Below, piece after piece: positions 42,030-50,559 of a stretch of 64,000 nucleotides of DNA. Each line of letters opens with the position of its first letter. Within the stretch, counting starts at the first letter, position 1. Source of the stretch: a bacterium (GTDB taxonomy: Bacteria; Bdellovibrionota_C; UBA2361; RFPC01). The stretch is taken from the NCBI GenBank assembly GCA_030431715.1, contig JAUIIO010000003.1, forward strand, positions 151,139 through 215,138. Direction: 5' to 3'. The notes beneath the pieces were generated by a model, which was not told where the DNA came from, searched no databases, and saw only the letters and a program-made list of their open reading frames with translations. The position numbers were made by a program, and so were the translations under genes.

Positions 42030-43325
42030 ATGATGAATTGTATTTTTCGAGTTCTCCCTTTTTTCGTTGTCATTTTAAGCTTTTCTTCTTGCACCTATTG
42101 GAATGCGTACTGGAATTTAGATCCTTCCCATCCGCTTATCCGTAGCGAGCACTTTAAGAATATGCAGGAAGTTGAAGAGGTTGTTGCCAGAGCTCATGTT
42201 GGTACAACTGATGATGGTCGTATTCGGGTGCTTTATGTGAGTGGGACACCTTATGAGCGTGGGTTTCAGCACGGGTATCTGCTTAAAGATGAGGTAAAAG
42301 ATAATTTAAACTATCTCTACGAGCAGGCGCTTGAGACGTTTAAGTCAGAGCTTCTCTTTGAAGAGGTGTATGAACGGATGCGGCCTTTTATTCCGGATGA
42401 GTATATTGAAGAGATGCATGGGCTTGCGCATGGGTCCGGATTGCCGCTTAAGGTTGTTCACTTTATGCATGTGCTTCCTTCAATGTCAGAGTGGGGCGGG
42501 AAAAAACGTATTAAGAAGATTGTGAAGCAGATGATAGCTGGGAAGTCTGATGATGAACTCGGCTTGGATCTCGATCTTGGTACTTCGTGTAGCAATATAG
42601 GGGCGCTTCCAGCGGCTACAAAGGACGGGAAGATGTATACGGTTAGAATTTTGGACTGGGGTCTTCACCGTATATCGAAACTTCACGAGTACCCACTTCT
42701 TATCGTTTCAAAACCTGAAGAGGGATTGGCTTCACTTAATGTGAGCTGGGTAGGATTTCTTGGCGCTATCTCAGGAATGAATGAAAAGGGAATAACGCTC
42801 GGTGAGATGGGATACGGAGATCCTGAGAACGAAACACTGCGCGGAAAACCAATGCCGTTTTTACTTAGAGATGTGCTTACACAGGCATCGAACCTTGAGG
42901 ACGTGCGACGCATTATCTCCACGTCGCCGGGAACAAATTCATTTGGTTTTGTTATGAGTGATGGAAAGAGTAATGAAGCGGAGCTCTATATTCGGGATAG
43001 AGATCGGTTTCTGGTTCATAAGCCGGGTCAATTAGTGCAAGACGGAGACGAGACCTTGCCTGCTGTTCAGAACATTACCTATGCCGGGCACTATGAGGAA
43101 AAATTAGCTCAGTGTCTTGGGGACAATGCCGGAAGTATTACGCCTGAGATGTTAATGGAGGAGATTATTCCAGAGGTAGTGATGAAATCGAATTTTCAAA
43201 ATGTGGTGTATGATCCGAGTGACCTGAGGCTCTGGGTGAGCTATGCACAGTCTGCCGGGCAGAAGGCTTCTGAGGGGCCTTATACGCTTTTTGATCTTAA
43301 AAAGGCACTTATGGAGTTTAAGTAA
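42030..43325 (+). CDS. C45-type (acyltransferase/hydrolase) lipoprotein
   Basis: 431 residues from ATG 42030. Signal ends LSFSSC, a lipobox-like site (Cys21). Mature part: RVLYVSGTPYERGFQHGYLLKDEV, PFIPDEYIEEMHGLAHGSGLPL, then GTSCSNIGALPA, where the Cys is the likely N-terminal nucleophile after autoproteolysis, RILDWGLH, GFLGAISGMNEKGITLGEMG, and PGTNSFGFVMSDG. This order matches the C45 family (6-aminopenicillanic acid acyltransferase and phospholipase B-like proteins). It is probably a periplasmic or outer-membrane amidase or acylase; substrate unknown. Confidence 0.8.
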   Translation: MMNCIFRVLPFFVVILSFSSCTYWNAYWNLDPSHPLIRSEHFKNMQEVEEVVARAHVGTTDDGRIRVLYVSGTPYERGFQHGYLLKDEVKDNLNYLYEQALETFKSELLFEEVYERMRPFIPDEYIEEMHGLAHGSGLPLKVVHFMHVLPSMSEWGGKKRIKKIVKQMIAGKSDDELGLDLDLGTSCSNIGALPAATKDGKMYTVRILDWGLHRISKLHEYPLLIVSKPEEGLASLNVSWVGFLGAISGMNEKGITLGEMGYGDPENETLRGKPMPFLLRDVLTQASNLEDVRRIISTSPGTNSFGFVMSDGKSNEAELYIRDRDRFLVHKPGQLVQDGDETLPAVQNITYAGHYEEKLAQCLGDNAGSITPEMLMEEIIPEVVMKSNFQNVVYDPSDLRLWVSYAQSAGQKASEGPYTLFDLKKALMEFK

Positions 43326-43326
43326 A

Positions 43327-43395
43327 CACTACTTGTACCTAGACCTTAACCTGAACCTTGACTGTGAGATTTTGGTGCAGGTGCAGGATAAATAG
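43327..43395. repeat. Pair of hexamer arrays
   Basis: Left part (43327-43358, minus orientation) reads AGGTTC, AGGTTA, AGGTCT, AGGTAC. Right part (43373-43395) reads GGTGCA, GGTGCA, GGATAA, ATAGG. A short T-rich spacer separates them. It is the shortest example of the inverted hexamer-pair layout and lies directly after the C45 gene. Confidence 0.75.
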
Positions 43396-43404
43396 GTGAT
43401 CCGA

Positions 43405-43452
43405 GGAGATTGCTTCGTCACTCAGCCTGCGGCTTCGGCTCCTCGCAATGAC
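43405..43452 (+). repeat. REP-like palindromic repeat
   Basis: GGAGATTGCTTCGTCACTCAG...CTCCTCGCAATGAC with inner hairpin GCCTGCGGC. It lies 12 bp from the stop codon of the convergent small gene. Confidence 0.85.
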
Positions 43453-43464
43453 AACTTGAGGCAA

Positions 43465-43668
43465 CTACTTTGTAAGGTCGTAGTCCTTATATCGTTTAAT
43501 CACGGCATCAACAAATGCTTCGGCCTGATCGTCGGGAATTTGTAGGGTCTCCCCGACATGTTTTGGAGCATCTGGGCGAGTTCCATCGTCGTTGTAGCCC
43601 AGCTCTCGTCTTTTATTTACGATCCGTTCCATCATTTCTTCAGGTGATATCTGTTCTGGGCCTGGCAT
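43465..43668 (-). CDS. Small soluble protein, unknown
   Basis: 67 residues with AAAAGGAG ten bases upstream of ATG 43668, a strong ribosome site that supports expression. Composition: acidic, MPGPEQISPEEMMERIV, ELGYNDDGTRPD, VGETLQIPDD, FVDAVIKRYKDYDLTK. It looks like a short helical protein with a disordered middle. No family known. It is downstream of the receiver gene at 43735 on the same strand, 67 bp apart. Confidence 0.65.
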   Translation of the reverse strand: MPGPEQISPEEMMERIVNKRRELGYNDDGTRPDAPKHVGETLQIPDDQAEAFVDAVIKRYKDYDLTK

Positions 43669-43734
43669 GAAAATACTCCTTTTCTATCTATTATGGAGAG
43701 TTTCCCAGATATGTAACCTTTTAGGCTGGATCTG

Positions 43735-44496
43735 CTAGTGCGGTCTGTGAGCGACCTTGCAGAGCTCTACAGTGCCAGCGATCATTCCCTTCGCGCATCG
43801 CTCAAGAGAAGGAAGTATCTTCTTGATATCGTGCATATTTTTATTTGAGGCAGCTCTTTGAATTTTCTCTATGTAGGTTGAGAACAGGTCATAACCTAGT
43901 AGCGAAAATGGGCTTAGTGTCATAGAGACTTGTCTAATCTGCTCAAAGTCAAATTCACTAACGGCAGTCTTAAGACGCTTTATGCGTGGCTCTAGCTCGT
44001 CTAGCAATTTAAGTGCGCGAGTGGCGCTTTGAGGACACCCGGCGATCATTTTAGGAACAATTGGTAATACTGGAAGTTCAACAGTGGCAGCCTTGCGAGG
44101 ACGTGAGAGCTGTTTGTTTACTTCTGAGATAATGGTTTTTATACCGCTAAGTTTACTTATAAAGGCATCGCATCCTGATATTCTTGTTTCTTCGCGATCT
44201 TCAGGTGATGTTCTAGCCGTCATCGCAACGATGGGGAGCTTGTATCCCTTCTCACGTAGGAGTCTCGCCGTGGTTGTTCCGTCCATAACAGGCATTTGAA
44301 GATCGAGCATGATAAGATCGTATGGGTGGTGGTGATCCCAAGCGTCAATTGCTTCATCGAGGCACTCTTTACCGTTTTCTGTTGCTTTTACTTTGGCATT
44401 AATGGATGAGAGAGTCTCTTCTATAAGGACTCGTGTGTCCGGACAATCTTCCGCGATAAGGATATTGTATTGATGATTTTGGTCGTAAGTCTGCAT
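43735..44496 (-). CDS. Response regulator with a degenerate Hpt-like C-terminus
   Basis: 253 residues from ATG 44496, with AGGAGGGGAAA upstream. Residues 10-130 are a receiver domain: ILIAEDCPDTRVLIEE with the acidic pocket, DLIMLDLQMPVMDG carrying the phosphoacceptor Asp, VAMTARTSPEDREET and FISKLSG with the conserved Lys. Residues about 155-253 are helical and look like an Hpt fold; at the place of the phosphorylatable His (AHTLKGSAG in true Hpt domains) it reads SMTLSPFS, so no His is present. It probably receives phosphate but cannot relay it through Hpt. No DNA-binding domain. Confidence 0.85.
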   Translation of the reverse strand: MQTYDQNHQYNILIAEDCPDTRVLIEETLSSINAKVKATENGKECLDEAIDAWDHHHPYDLIMLDLQMPVMDGTTTARLLREKGYKLPIVAMTARTSPEDREETRISGCDAFISKLSGIKTIISEVNKQLSRPRKAATVELPVLPIVPKMIAGCPQSATRALKLLDELEPRIKRLKTAVSEFDFEQIRQVSMTLSPFSLLGYDLFSTYIEKIQRAASNKNMHDIKKILPSLERCAKGMIAGTVELCKVAHRPH

Positions 44497-44653
44497 TTTC
44501 CCCTCCTGTTCAGGTGTACTGATACCTGGCCATGGTCATGTACAGAAATAGGGGCTGCTCTTTCCTGTTTGTATGGCACTTCTACAATGAGTATCGATTG
44601 TTCCGCGTGAGAACTATAGGGAAAAGTGTATGCGAATTTTTCGTAGCTTGATA

Positions 44654-45730
44654 TTAAGGGGAGATAAGGTGAATGAGGTATCCAATCAGGTTAAGAGGCT
44701 GCTGCAATATCTTCCACGGAAGCACGTGATACGGATAGGGAAGGTCACGCTTAAATGATTTTTCGTAAAAGAGAAGCGCTTCAGATTCAATATATGCAGG
44801 AGGCAGCCCACAAGAAGCGATAAATGGAGCTACAACCTTTGCTACCTGCGTGTAGAGAACGGCAGTTTTATGGCCTGACATTATGTAGATGGTTTCTGGC
44901 TTTCCTATCTCGTCTCGTAGAACGCGCCCGAAACGAAATGGAACATCTCTGTCACACCGCGCAAGGAAGAGTAGTGTTTTTTGAGGGTCGATATACTTCG
45001 CATAATTCTTTGGCCGGGTGATAATCTCTTTTTCGATATGAGCGATAAATTCCTCTCTCGTCATATCGTGGTCCTCCATAATTCTTTTTAGGTACTTTCG
45101 TATCCTGCGCTCATGTGAGTTGGCAAAAAGGTTTGGAAGATCGGCGCCTCCTAGAGCCATAATGTTGTACTGAAGGCGTTTATCAACTCCTGCTGTTATT
45201 GCTACATTGATCGCTCCTCGGCTCATTCCGAATGTTCCAAAAACCGCTTTGCCTTCTTCTTGTTCGAAATAATCAATTGCTTTGCGGTCGCGAATTACGC
45301 CAGCTCGGAAGAGTTTTTCTAGCTCGGGAAATCTCTCTGGTTTTTTAAATTCATTATCACGATGCACGATAGCAGCATCTATTCCGTGTTCAACGAAGTA
45401 CTGCGCGAAGTATCTGGATAAAATTGGACGCCCTCCGAGAACGGGGAAGACAAGAACGAGTTCTTTTGTCGGAGTTTTTTGTTGATAGAAGTCTACTGTG
45501 GTCTCACCCACTGCGGTGCTGAGCGTGATCTGTCGTACCTTGTAATCATCACGGTCGTGGATGAGGGTATCGCTTACTTTTTTGTACGGCTCAGGGCTTG
45601 AATAGCGATCGAGTACACTCTGAGGTCGTACCATTGCCTCTGGTGGCTTAAGCACACCACTGGCTGGAGCCACATAGCAGCCGCCAAGTGAGAGAAGAGG
45701 TAATAGGAGTAAAGCTATCCGAATGATCAT
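44654..45730 (-). CDS. Alpha/beta-hydrolase lipoprotein
   Basis: 358 residues from ATG 45730. Signal ends LLSLGGC (Cys18), a lipobox. Hydrolase features: KELVLVFPVLGGRPILSRYFAQYFVEHGIDAAIV, nucleophile elbow FGMSRGA (GxSxG), acid candidate in LLFLARCDRDVPFR, and GHKTAVLY holding the likely catalytic His. Similar lipoproteins occur in many Gram-negative genomes without a defined substrate; the triad suggests an esterase or lipase at the envelope. It lies in a run of minus-strand genes but 86 bp from pfk, with no overlap. Confidence 0.8.
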   Translation of the reverse strand: MIIRIALLLLPLLSLGGCYVAPASGVLKPPEAMVRPQSVLDRYSSPEPYKKVSDTLIHDRDDYKVRQITLSTAVGETTVDFYQQKTPTKELVLVFPVLGGRPILSRYFAQYFVEHGIDAAIVHRDNEFKKPERFPELEKLFRAGVIRDRKAIDYFEQEEGKAVFGTFGMSRGAINVAITAGVDKRLQYNIMALGGADLPNLFANSHERRIRKYLKRIMEDHDMTREEFIAHIEKEIITRPKNYAKYIDPQKTLLFLARCDRDVPFRFGRVLRDEIGKPETIYIMSGHKTAVLYTQVAKVVAPFIASCGLPPAYIESEALLFYEKSFKRDLPYPYHVLPWKILQQPLNLIGYLIHLISP

Positions 45731-45816
45731 ACTGATCTTTGGATGCTAGGCGGCACGGTATTTGCGCGTAAATATTTTAAACCGGCGTTATGATGAGAGG
45801 TCGGTAAGAACGGTAT

Positions 45817-46971
45817 CTAAACCGATCGAGTGTCGCTTGTGGTTTTGATGTAGCTACTGGCCATACGGTATAGATCTGAGTTTAGATCGATGGTGCGTCC
45901 GTGTAGTGTTCCGCCAGAGAAGAGGGTTTCTAGTGGAATGTACTCAAGGTAGCCTTTATTCCTTGTGATCATGTAGTGGCCTTCTTGTTTCAGGAGGCTC
46001 TGGATGGCTCCGTAGCCAAGCATCTTTCCGTACTCGATATCAGTTGAGATGGGCGGAGCACACCTTAGCTCGTAGCCGATGTTTTTGGTGCGGATAGTTC
46101 GTAAGAATCCTCGACACTGCTCTTTGATGTAAGGCAAGAGAACGTGTCCGAGCTCTACTTCAGAGTAAGTGATTCGACCGAGTTCGTCTCGTGGGGAAGC
46201 GTTTATGTAAGAAGATGACTCGGGATCAAGTCTATCTAGAATACCTTCTGCAAAGAGAACAACACCGTAGTCTTTTCCGATTTCGTGACGCTGTTGCATG
46301 ACACGAGAGATGCTGAGTGCTATCTCGTCCGGAGCATAGAGCCGATCTGAGAATTCCTCAGGGATATAGGAGAGCGTTGTCTGACAGGCTACCGCTATTC
46401 CAAGGGTTAAGAACCCGGCCTGACGTCCCATTGTTTCAACGAGGTACCATCGCTGGCAGGTACGGGCATCGGTCACAAGAGTGTCAACGATCGTTGTTCC
46501 TACGCAGCGGGCTGTCTCAAACCCAAAGGTTGATTGGTCGTTTGGCAGTGGAATGTCGTTGTCGATTGTTTTAGGCACGTGAGCTATTCGGAGTTCGGGC
46601 AAGTGCTCAGAGGTAATCTTGCTGAGCATCGCGGACCCTTCACCGCCTATTACAATGAGCTTATCGATATTAAGTTCGTTTAGAGCACCAACAAATTTGT
46701 CTGCACTTTTCTTGTCACGAAACGGATTAAACCGGGATGTGCCGATGATTGATCCGCCTGTGTTGGCGATGTGTGTAACGTCTTCTACTCCGAGCTGTCT
46801 GGCTGCTTCAGCACCTTTTAGCGTTATTCCTTCAAAACCTCCTTGGAAGCCGACCATGGAGTATCCTTGCTTTCTGGCTTCTGCCACTGCGGCGCTGATT
46901 ACGGCGTTGATGCCGGGGGCCGGGCCACCACTAACGACTATGGCAAATTGTGAGTCTTTCTTTTGTGTCAT
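45817..46971 (-). CDS. 6-phosphofructokinase family protein
   Basis: 384 residues from ATG 46971. PFK signatures: VVSGGPAPGINAVISAAV, GFQGGFEGI, IVIGGEGSAMLS where ATP-PFK has GGDGS, HVPKTIDNDIP, TARCVGTTIVDTLVTDA, and VETMGRQAGFL. The PKTIDND motif (Lys instead of the Gly of ATP-PFK) is the mark of pyrophosphate-dependent or mixed enzymes, while GGEGS is atypical. It should phosphorylate fructose-6-phosphate in glycolysis using either PPi or ATP. It follows the usp gene by 7 bp, in the same operon. Confidence 0.9.
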   Translation of the reverse strand: MTQKKDSQFAIVVSGGPAPGINAVISAAVAEARKQGYSMVGFQGGFEGITLKGAEAARQLGVEDVTHIANTGGSIIGTSRFNPFRDKKSADKFVGALNELNIDKLIVIGGEGSAMLSKITSEHLPELRIAHVPKTIDNDIPLPNDQSTFGFETARCVGTTIVDTLVTDARTCQRWYLVETMGRQAGFLTLGIAVACQTTLSYIPEEFSDRLYAPDEIALSISRVMQQRHEIGKDYGVVLFAEGILDRLDPESSSYINASPRDELGRITYSEVELGHVLLPYIKEQCRGFLRTIRTKNIGYELRCAPPISTDIEYGKMLGYGAIQSLLKQEGHYMITRNKGYLEYIPLETLFSGGTLHGRTIDLNSDLYRMASSYIKTTSDTRSV

Positions 46972-46978
46972 GACGCTC

Positions 46979-47488
46979 TTATTTCGCTTCTTCGTTCTTA
47001 AATGCTTCGCTGCCTATGTAGGGAACGGTTAGTACCGGGCAGTTACTCTCGCGAACAACTCGCTCTGCTACACTACCAATAAGTAATCGGGCAAGTCCAG
47101 CGCGGGCTTGCTCTACAGCAGAGAGTCCGGTTTGTCCGTGGGTTGACATTACGATGAGATCTGTACCCACTTCTGAGGCATAGTTTCTGATTGTCACGTG
47201 AGCACTCTCTTCAGCAACTTTCACTGTGCAGCTAACATTCACTTCGCTAAACCTGTTTTTGGCGATAGCGTTTAGGTCGTTTTCTACCTTCTCTTTGTAT
47301 TGATCTTGAATCTCTTTGCCGGGCTCAATAGGAAAGTCCATAGCGTAAAGGACAGAGGCGTGCGCGAGATCTTCAATAATTGTGAGGAGTTCGATTCTGG
47401 CATCAAACTTTGCTGCCAGCTCCAGCGCAAGCGGGAAGGCGGCAGTTGCCTCTTCGGAGAGATCTGTTGTGAGCAGGATGTGTTTCAT
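46979..47488 (-). CDS. Universal stress protein (UspA family)
   Basis: 169 residues from ATG 47488 ([14 protein letters not shown]), a standard Usp start; the frame stays open to 47557 without support. Contains [32 protein letters not shown] and [22 protein letters not shown], the G-2x-G-9x-G(S/T) ATP-binding signature, slightly stretched by an insert. Cytoplasmic, typically dimeric and induced by stress. It precedes pfk by 7 bp, so the two are likely co-transcribed. Confidence 0.9.
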   Translation of the reverse strand: MKHILLTTDLSEEATAAFPLALELAAKFDARIELLTIIEDLAHASVLYAMDFPIEPGKEIQDQYKEKVENDLNAIAKNRFSEVNVSCTVKVAEESAHVTIRNYASEVGTDLIVMSTHGQTGLSAVEQARAGLARLLIGSVAERVVRESNCPVLTVPYIGSEAFKNEEAK

Positions 47489-47605
47489 TTGTATTCCAGC
47501 AGTAAATACATTAATCTCGACACCGACTGTATATAGCACAGGCCGGTAAGGTAACATATTGAAAAAAATCGGTTCTCATAGAGTGCCTCATAGAGTTCAT
47601 TATTT

Positions 47606-48013
47606 ATGATATTTGGAAAAAAAAGAAAGTATCCTCTCCCAAAATTCCCACCTGATGTGAAAAAAAACTTCCTCAAGCTTACTGAGTTGCTCTCAGATGA
47701 GGATGCGAGGAGCCTTATCCCGCAGGTCGATCAGTGTCTGGCTGAATTTGAACAGGAATCAACTACGAATCAGCTTTTAAACATTGAACTTGCGAGAAAG
47801 CTTGCTCGGTGCTCCAAGGAGCTTCTTGATACCTATCACGCACACACTGATGCTGAAAAACCGTTAATACTCGGCGCGGTAAGATACTTCGCTGTGCATG
47901 AAGACTCTATGTCAGAGCATGCATTTGCAACCGGCTTTGACGATGATGTGCGAGTGATGAACCATGTACTAGAAGAGATTGGCCGAGAAGATCTCGTAAT
48001 ACCTCTTCGCTAG
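47606..48013 (+). CDS. Small cytoplasmic protein with DUF1232-like motif
   Basis: 135 residues from ATG 47606; no clear ribosome site. Helical throughout. Near the C-terminus ILGAVRYFAVHED...GFDDDVRVMNHVLEEIG resembles the DUF1232/YkvA pattern (GALLYF...P.GFLDD..V). Otherwise it lacks that family's membrane character. It is divergent from the usp gene, and its stop overlaps the convergent exported protein by 4 bp. Function unknown. Confidence 0.6.
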   Translation: MIFGKKRKYPLPKFPPDVKKNFLKLTELLSDEDARSLIPQVDQCLAEFEQESTTNQLLNIELARKLARCSKELLDTYHAHTDAEKPLILGAVRYFAVHEDSMSEHAFATGFDDDVRVMNHVLEEIGREDLVIPLR

Positions 48014-48420
48014 TAGTCCTCATCCTCTCTCCCGCAATCGCAGGTAAAGATTGACTCAATCAACATAAATGGAGTACCGACGGCGTACCCAAGAACTCGT
48101 CCCACGAACTCAGCAGCATCAGTAATAGGAGAAGCCGCGTCTTCGCACGTTTCTTCGTCTTCGCTATCAGTAAGAGCGGTTACTGGGGCATAGATAAGTG
48201 CAAAGGGTGCACCAATGACGCCACCAATAGCCTGTCCAGCAAAGCATCCAGCGTAGCCTGGTCCTTTTGTGAAGTACGTATTGTACGGGTAAGGGCCGGT
48301 CTCGATTATCTCTTCGCAGCTCGCTTCAGCCATGGCAGAAGCGCTTGTGATAACGCTTATAAATATGAAAACTGCTACAAGCGTTGAGGCTTGTAGCAGT
48401 TTTGAGTAAGAGTTTTTCAT
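48010..48420 (-). CDS. Exported Cys-containing protein, unknown
   Basis: 136 residues from ATG 48420. Signal peptide (TLVAVFIFISVITSASAMAEA). Mature part is Gly/Ala/Pro-rich with two hydrophobic stretches (GQAIGGVIGAPFALIYAPVTAL and VGRVLGYAVGTPFMLIESIF) and six Cys (SCEEI, AGCFAG, EETCED, FTCDCG), so disulfides are likely. It lies 8 bp downstream of the DsbA-like gene on the same strand, which would suit a protein that needs oxidative folding. The two hydrophobic parts look like paired glycine-zipper hairpins in an envelope protein. No family assigned. Confidence 0.7.
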   Translation of the reverse strand: MKNSYSKLLQASTLVAVFIFISVITSASAMAEASCEEIIETGPYPYNTYFTKGPGYAGCFAGQAIGGVIGAPFALIYAPVTALTDSEDEETCEDAASPITDAAEFVGRVLGYAVGTPFMLIESIFTCDCGREDEDY

Positions 48421-48427
48421 CTGCTTA

Positions 48428-49189
48428 CTACTTCTTCTCTAACCAGCGGTCGATAATAGACTTAAATGATTGGAAAGGAAGGGCGCCTTTAACAGCGACA
48501 CCATTAACAAAGAACCCAGGAGTTCCTGAGATGCCGTGTTTCTTTGCAAGTTCCATGTCGTCTTTTACCTGCTTTTTCACAGAGTCAGATTCCATGTCCT
48601 TCTTAAACTTCTCAACATCAAGTCCGAGTTTCTTAGCAGTTTCTGTGTAGAAGCTTGAGCTAAGCTTTCTCTGATTCTCAAAGAGAGCATCGTGCATTTC
48701 CCAGAACTTGCCCTGCTTGTGCGCGGCAAGCGCTGCTCTAGCAGCTGGATCTGCTTCTTTGTGGAATGGGAGAGGGAGGTTTTTGAAAGCGAGCTTCACT
48801 TTCCCTTTGTACTCCTTCATGACCTGTTCCATTGTCTGATTTGCTCGTGAGCAATACGGGCACTGGAAGTCTGAAAATTCGATGATGGTGATAGCGGCAT
48901 CTTTTGGACCTTTTGTTGGGCTTGTGCCGACATCAATTTTGACTGGATCTTTAAATTGGTCTTCGAGTTGCTTTGCTTGAGCTTGCTCGCGCTCTTTTCG
49001 CATCTCTGCTTGACGGTTCTTAAAGTAGTCTTCAACAGTTCCACCAAGCTGCTTTTTCCCAGCAGCTGACTTCAGGTATTGAGACATGAGTTTATTAAAT
49101 TCAGCCTGGCTAATCTCAGCGTTGGCGCTTGGAAGTATCGCCAGCATAGAAGCTGCAGCGATGGTGAACATTACGTACATTCTTTTCAT
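48428..49189 (-). CDS. DsbA-family thiol:disulfide oxidoreductase
   Basis: About 253 residues. I chose ATG 49189; AAAGGA lies about ten bases before it, while an in-frame TTG at 49198 would overlap that site. Signal peptide ends LPSANAE. A helical linker (FNKLMSQYLKSAAGKKQL, EMRKEREQAQAKQLEDQF) precedes the thioredoxin domain ITIIEFSDFQCPYCSRAN with CPYC active site. LPLPFHKEADPAARAALAAHKQGKFW and GISGTPGFFVNG with the cis-Pro follow. This resembles the DsbG/ScsC-like or DsbA-type group with an N-terminal oligomerisation helix, so it may be an isomerase as well as an oxidase. Periplasmic. Confidence 0.92.
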   Translation of the reverse strand: MKRMYVMFTIAAASMLAILPSANAEISQAEFNKLMSQYLKSAAGKKQLGGTVEDYFKNRQAEMRKEREQAQAKQLEDQFKDPVKIDVGTSPTKGPKDAAITIIEFSDFQCPYCSRANQTMEQVMKEYKGKVKLAFKNLPLPFHKEADPAARAALAAHKQGKFWEMHDALFENQRKLSSSFYTETAKKLGLDVEKFKKDMESDSVKKQVKDDMELAKKHGISGTPGFFVNGVAVKGALPFQSFKSIIDRWLEKK

Positions 49190-49300
49190 TTCTAACAAAT
49201 CCTTTTAGATTTAATTCGTGAGCGCCTTATACGCCACAAAAAACATTTAGAGTGTTTCTATTCTATTATCAGAGCTTTACCTCTGGCACAAACTATTAAT

Positions 49301-49369
49301 GTAAGCGTTCAGCCTTTGTCCGACGTTCGCTGTGGCACATGTGTGCCTGAGCAAACTCTGAGCACTTAC
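49301..49369. repeat. GTAAGCG-ended palindromic repeat, copy 1
   Basis: Starts GTAAGCGTTCAGCCTTTG and ends CTCTGAGCACTTAC; the ends are an imperfect inverted repeat (GTAAGYGYTCAG). A related copy is at 60199. The rest of the 380-bp gap between the DsbA-like and cyclophilin genes shows only the promoter listed next. Confidence 0.65.
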
Positions 49370-49497
49370 AGCGCCTTTATAGTACCAGAGCAAGGGCGAG
49401 AATGTGACTTACCTTAATACAGTAGGTTCAGACGCGGGCTTTGTGTGTGTTATTCAAATGTTGTTAGATAATTTCTAGAGGCTTCATTTATTAGGTT

Positions 49498-49526
49498 TTG
49501 ACTCACGCCCCTTTTATGGGCATTAT
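49498..49526 (+). promoter_or_regulatory. Candidate sigma-70 promoter of the cyclophilin gene
   Basis: TTGACT, 17-nt spacer, CATTAT, close to TTGACA-N17-TATAAT. It ends 44 bp before the ATG and is followed by a strong ribosome site (GGAGG). Confidence 0.45.
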
Positions 49527-49570
49527 TGCCCCATTATAGAATCCTGTACATCTGTTTTGGAGGTACGAGT

Positions 49571-50167
49571 ATGAAAAAGCGAACAGCTCTTTTCGCATAT
49601 CTTATTGTATTTATTGTAACTCTTTGGACATTACCGAACGCTATGGCTGAAAAACTGACTGTAACTCTCACTACAACTCAAGGCGACATTGTTATTGAAC
49701 TCACTCCGGAGAAGACTCCGATGACAGTGGCAAACTTTGTGAATCTCGTTAAGCGCGGCTACTACGATGGGCTGAGCTTTCACCGTGTAATCGATAATTT
49801 CATGATCCAAGGCGGCGATCCTGAAGGAAGCGGCCGTGGGGGACCAGGATATAAGTTTGGTGATGAGTTCGATTCGTCACTCAAGCATGATGGTCCTGGT
49901 GTTCTTTCTATGGCGAATGCTGGTCCAGGAACGAACGGAAGCCAATTCTTCATCACTCATGTTGCTACTCCGTGGCTTGATGGAAAACACACTGTCTTTG
50001 GTAACGTTACCAAGGGCCAAGATGTGGTAGACAAAATTTCTCAAGGGGACAAAATTGAAACAGCGAAGATCACATCAGGTGATCCTTCAGCTGTTCTCGA
50101 GGCCCAAAAAGATCAAGTTGCGAAGTGGAACGCAGTGCTTGATGAAAAATTTCCTGCCAAAGGCTAG
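49571..50167 (+). CDS. Exported peptidyl-prolyl cis-trans isomerase (cyclophilin)
   Basis: 198 residues from ATG 49571 with TTGGAGG upstream; the frame begins 45 bp earlier but without a site. Signal peptide [20 protein letters not shown]. Cyclophilin core: [46 protein letters not shown] (catalytic Arg in FHRV), [21 protein letters not shown], and [10 protein letters not shown]. It speeds proline isomerisation during protein folding, here in the periplasm. Followed closely by an acylphosphatase gene. Confidence 0.93.
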   Translation: MKKRTALFAYLIVFIVTLWTLPNAMAEKLTVTLTTTQGDIVIELTPEKTPMTVANFVNLVKRGYYDGLSFHRVIDNFMIQGGDPEGSGRGGPGYKFGDEFDSSLKHDGPGVLSMANAGPGTNGSQFFITHVATPWLDGKHTVFGNVTKGQDVVDKISQGDKIETAKITSGDPSAVLEAQKDQVAKWNAVLDEKFPAKG

Positions 50168-50186
50168 GAAACACGAAAGTCACGAT

Positions 50187-50456
50187 TTGTTTTGCAAACA
50201 CGTTAAAATCTCTGGAAGAGTGCAGGGAGTTGGCTACCGTGCGTGGACGCAACGGGAAGCGACTGCACTCGGCTTAACTGGTACCGTAGAGAATAAGCCG
50301 GACGGGAGCGTTGAAGCTCATTTCTGCGGGGCGGAGGAATCTGTTTTACAGATGATTCAGCGGTGTCAGAAAGGGCCGACGTTTGCGCGGGTTGATGGGG
50401 TGGTTGAGATCCCTGTCGCATCGGAAGAGTTTGAGGGGTTTTGTATTCTTCGTTAG
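50187..50456 (+). CDS. acyP: Acylphosphatase
   Basis: About 89 residues, family-typical, if translation starts at TTG 50187; the frame is open further upstream, overlapping the cyclophilin gene, and an in-frame ATG at 50142 is an alternative. Motifs: VKISGRVQGVGYRAWTQREAT (the RVQGVxxR active-site loop with its Arg), LGLTGTVENKPDGSVEAH (G-V-x-N with the catalytic Asn). It hydrolyses acyl phosphates in the cytoplasm. Close spacing suggests co-transcription with the cyclophilin gene. Confidence 0.88.
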   Translation: MFCKHVKISGRVQGVGYRAWTQREATALGLTGTVENKPDGSVEAHFCGAEESVLQMIQRCQKGPTFARVDGVVEIPVASEEFEGFCILR

Positions 50457-50516
50457 GGTTTTCCCCCCTGATTACCCGCACCTATACCAGATTGTGTGGT
50501 TCATTGTTGAGTTTGG

Positions 50517-50553
50517 AGCAGGAATAGGACTAGGAATAGGACTAGGTGTTTTT
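50517..50553 (+). repeat. Short hexamer array
   Basis: GGAGCA, GGAATA, GGACTA, GGAATA, GGACTA, GGTGTT in phase, part of the RGWNNA family. It sits just before the stop of the convergent zinc-ribbon gene. Confidence 0.75.
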
Positions 50554-50559
50554 GGGGGC

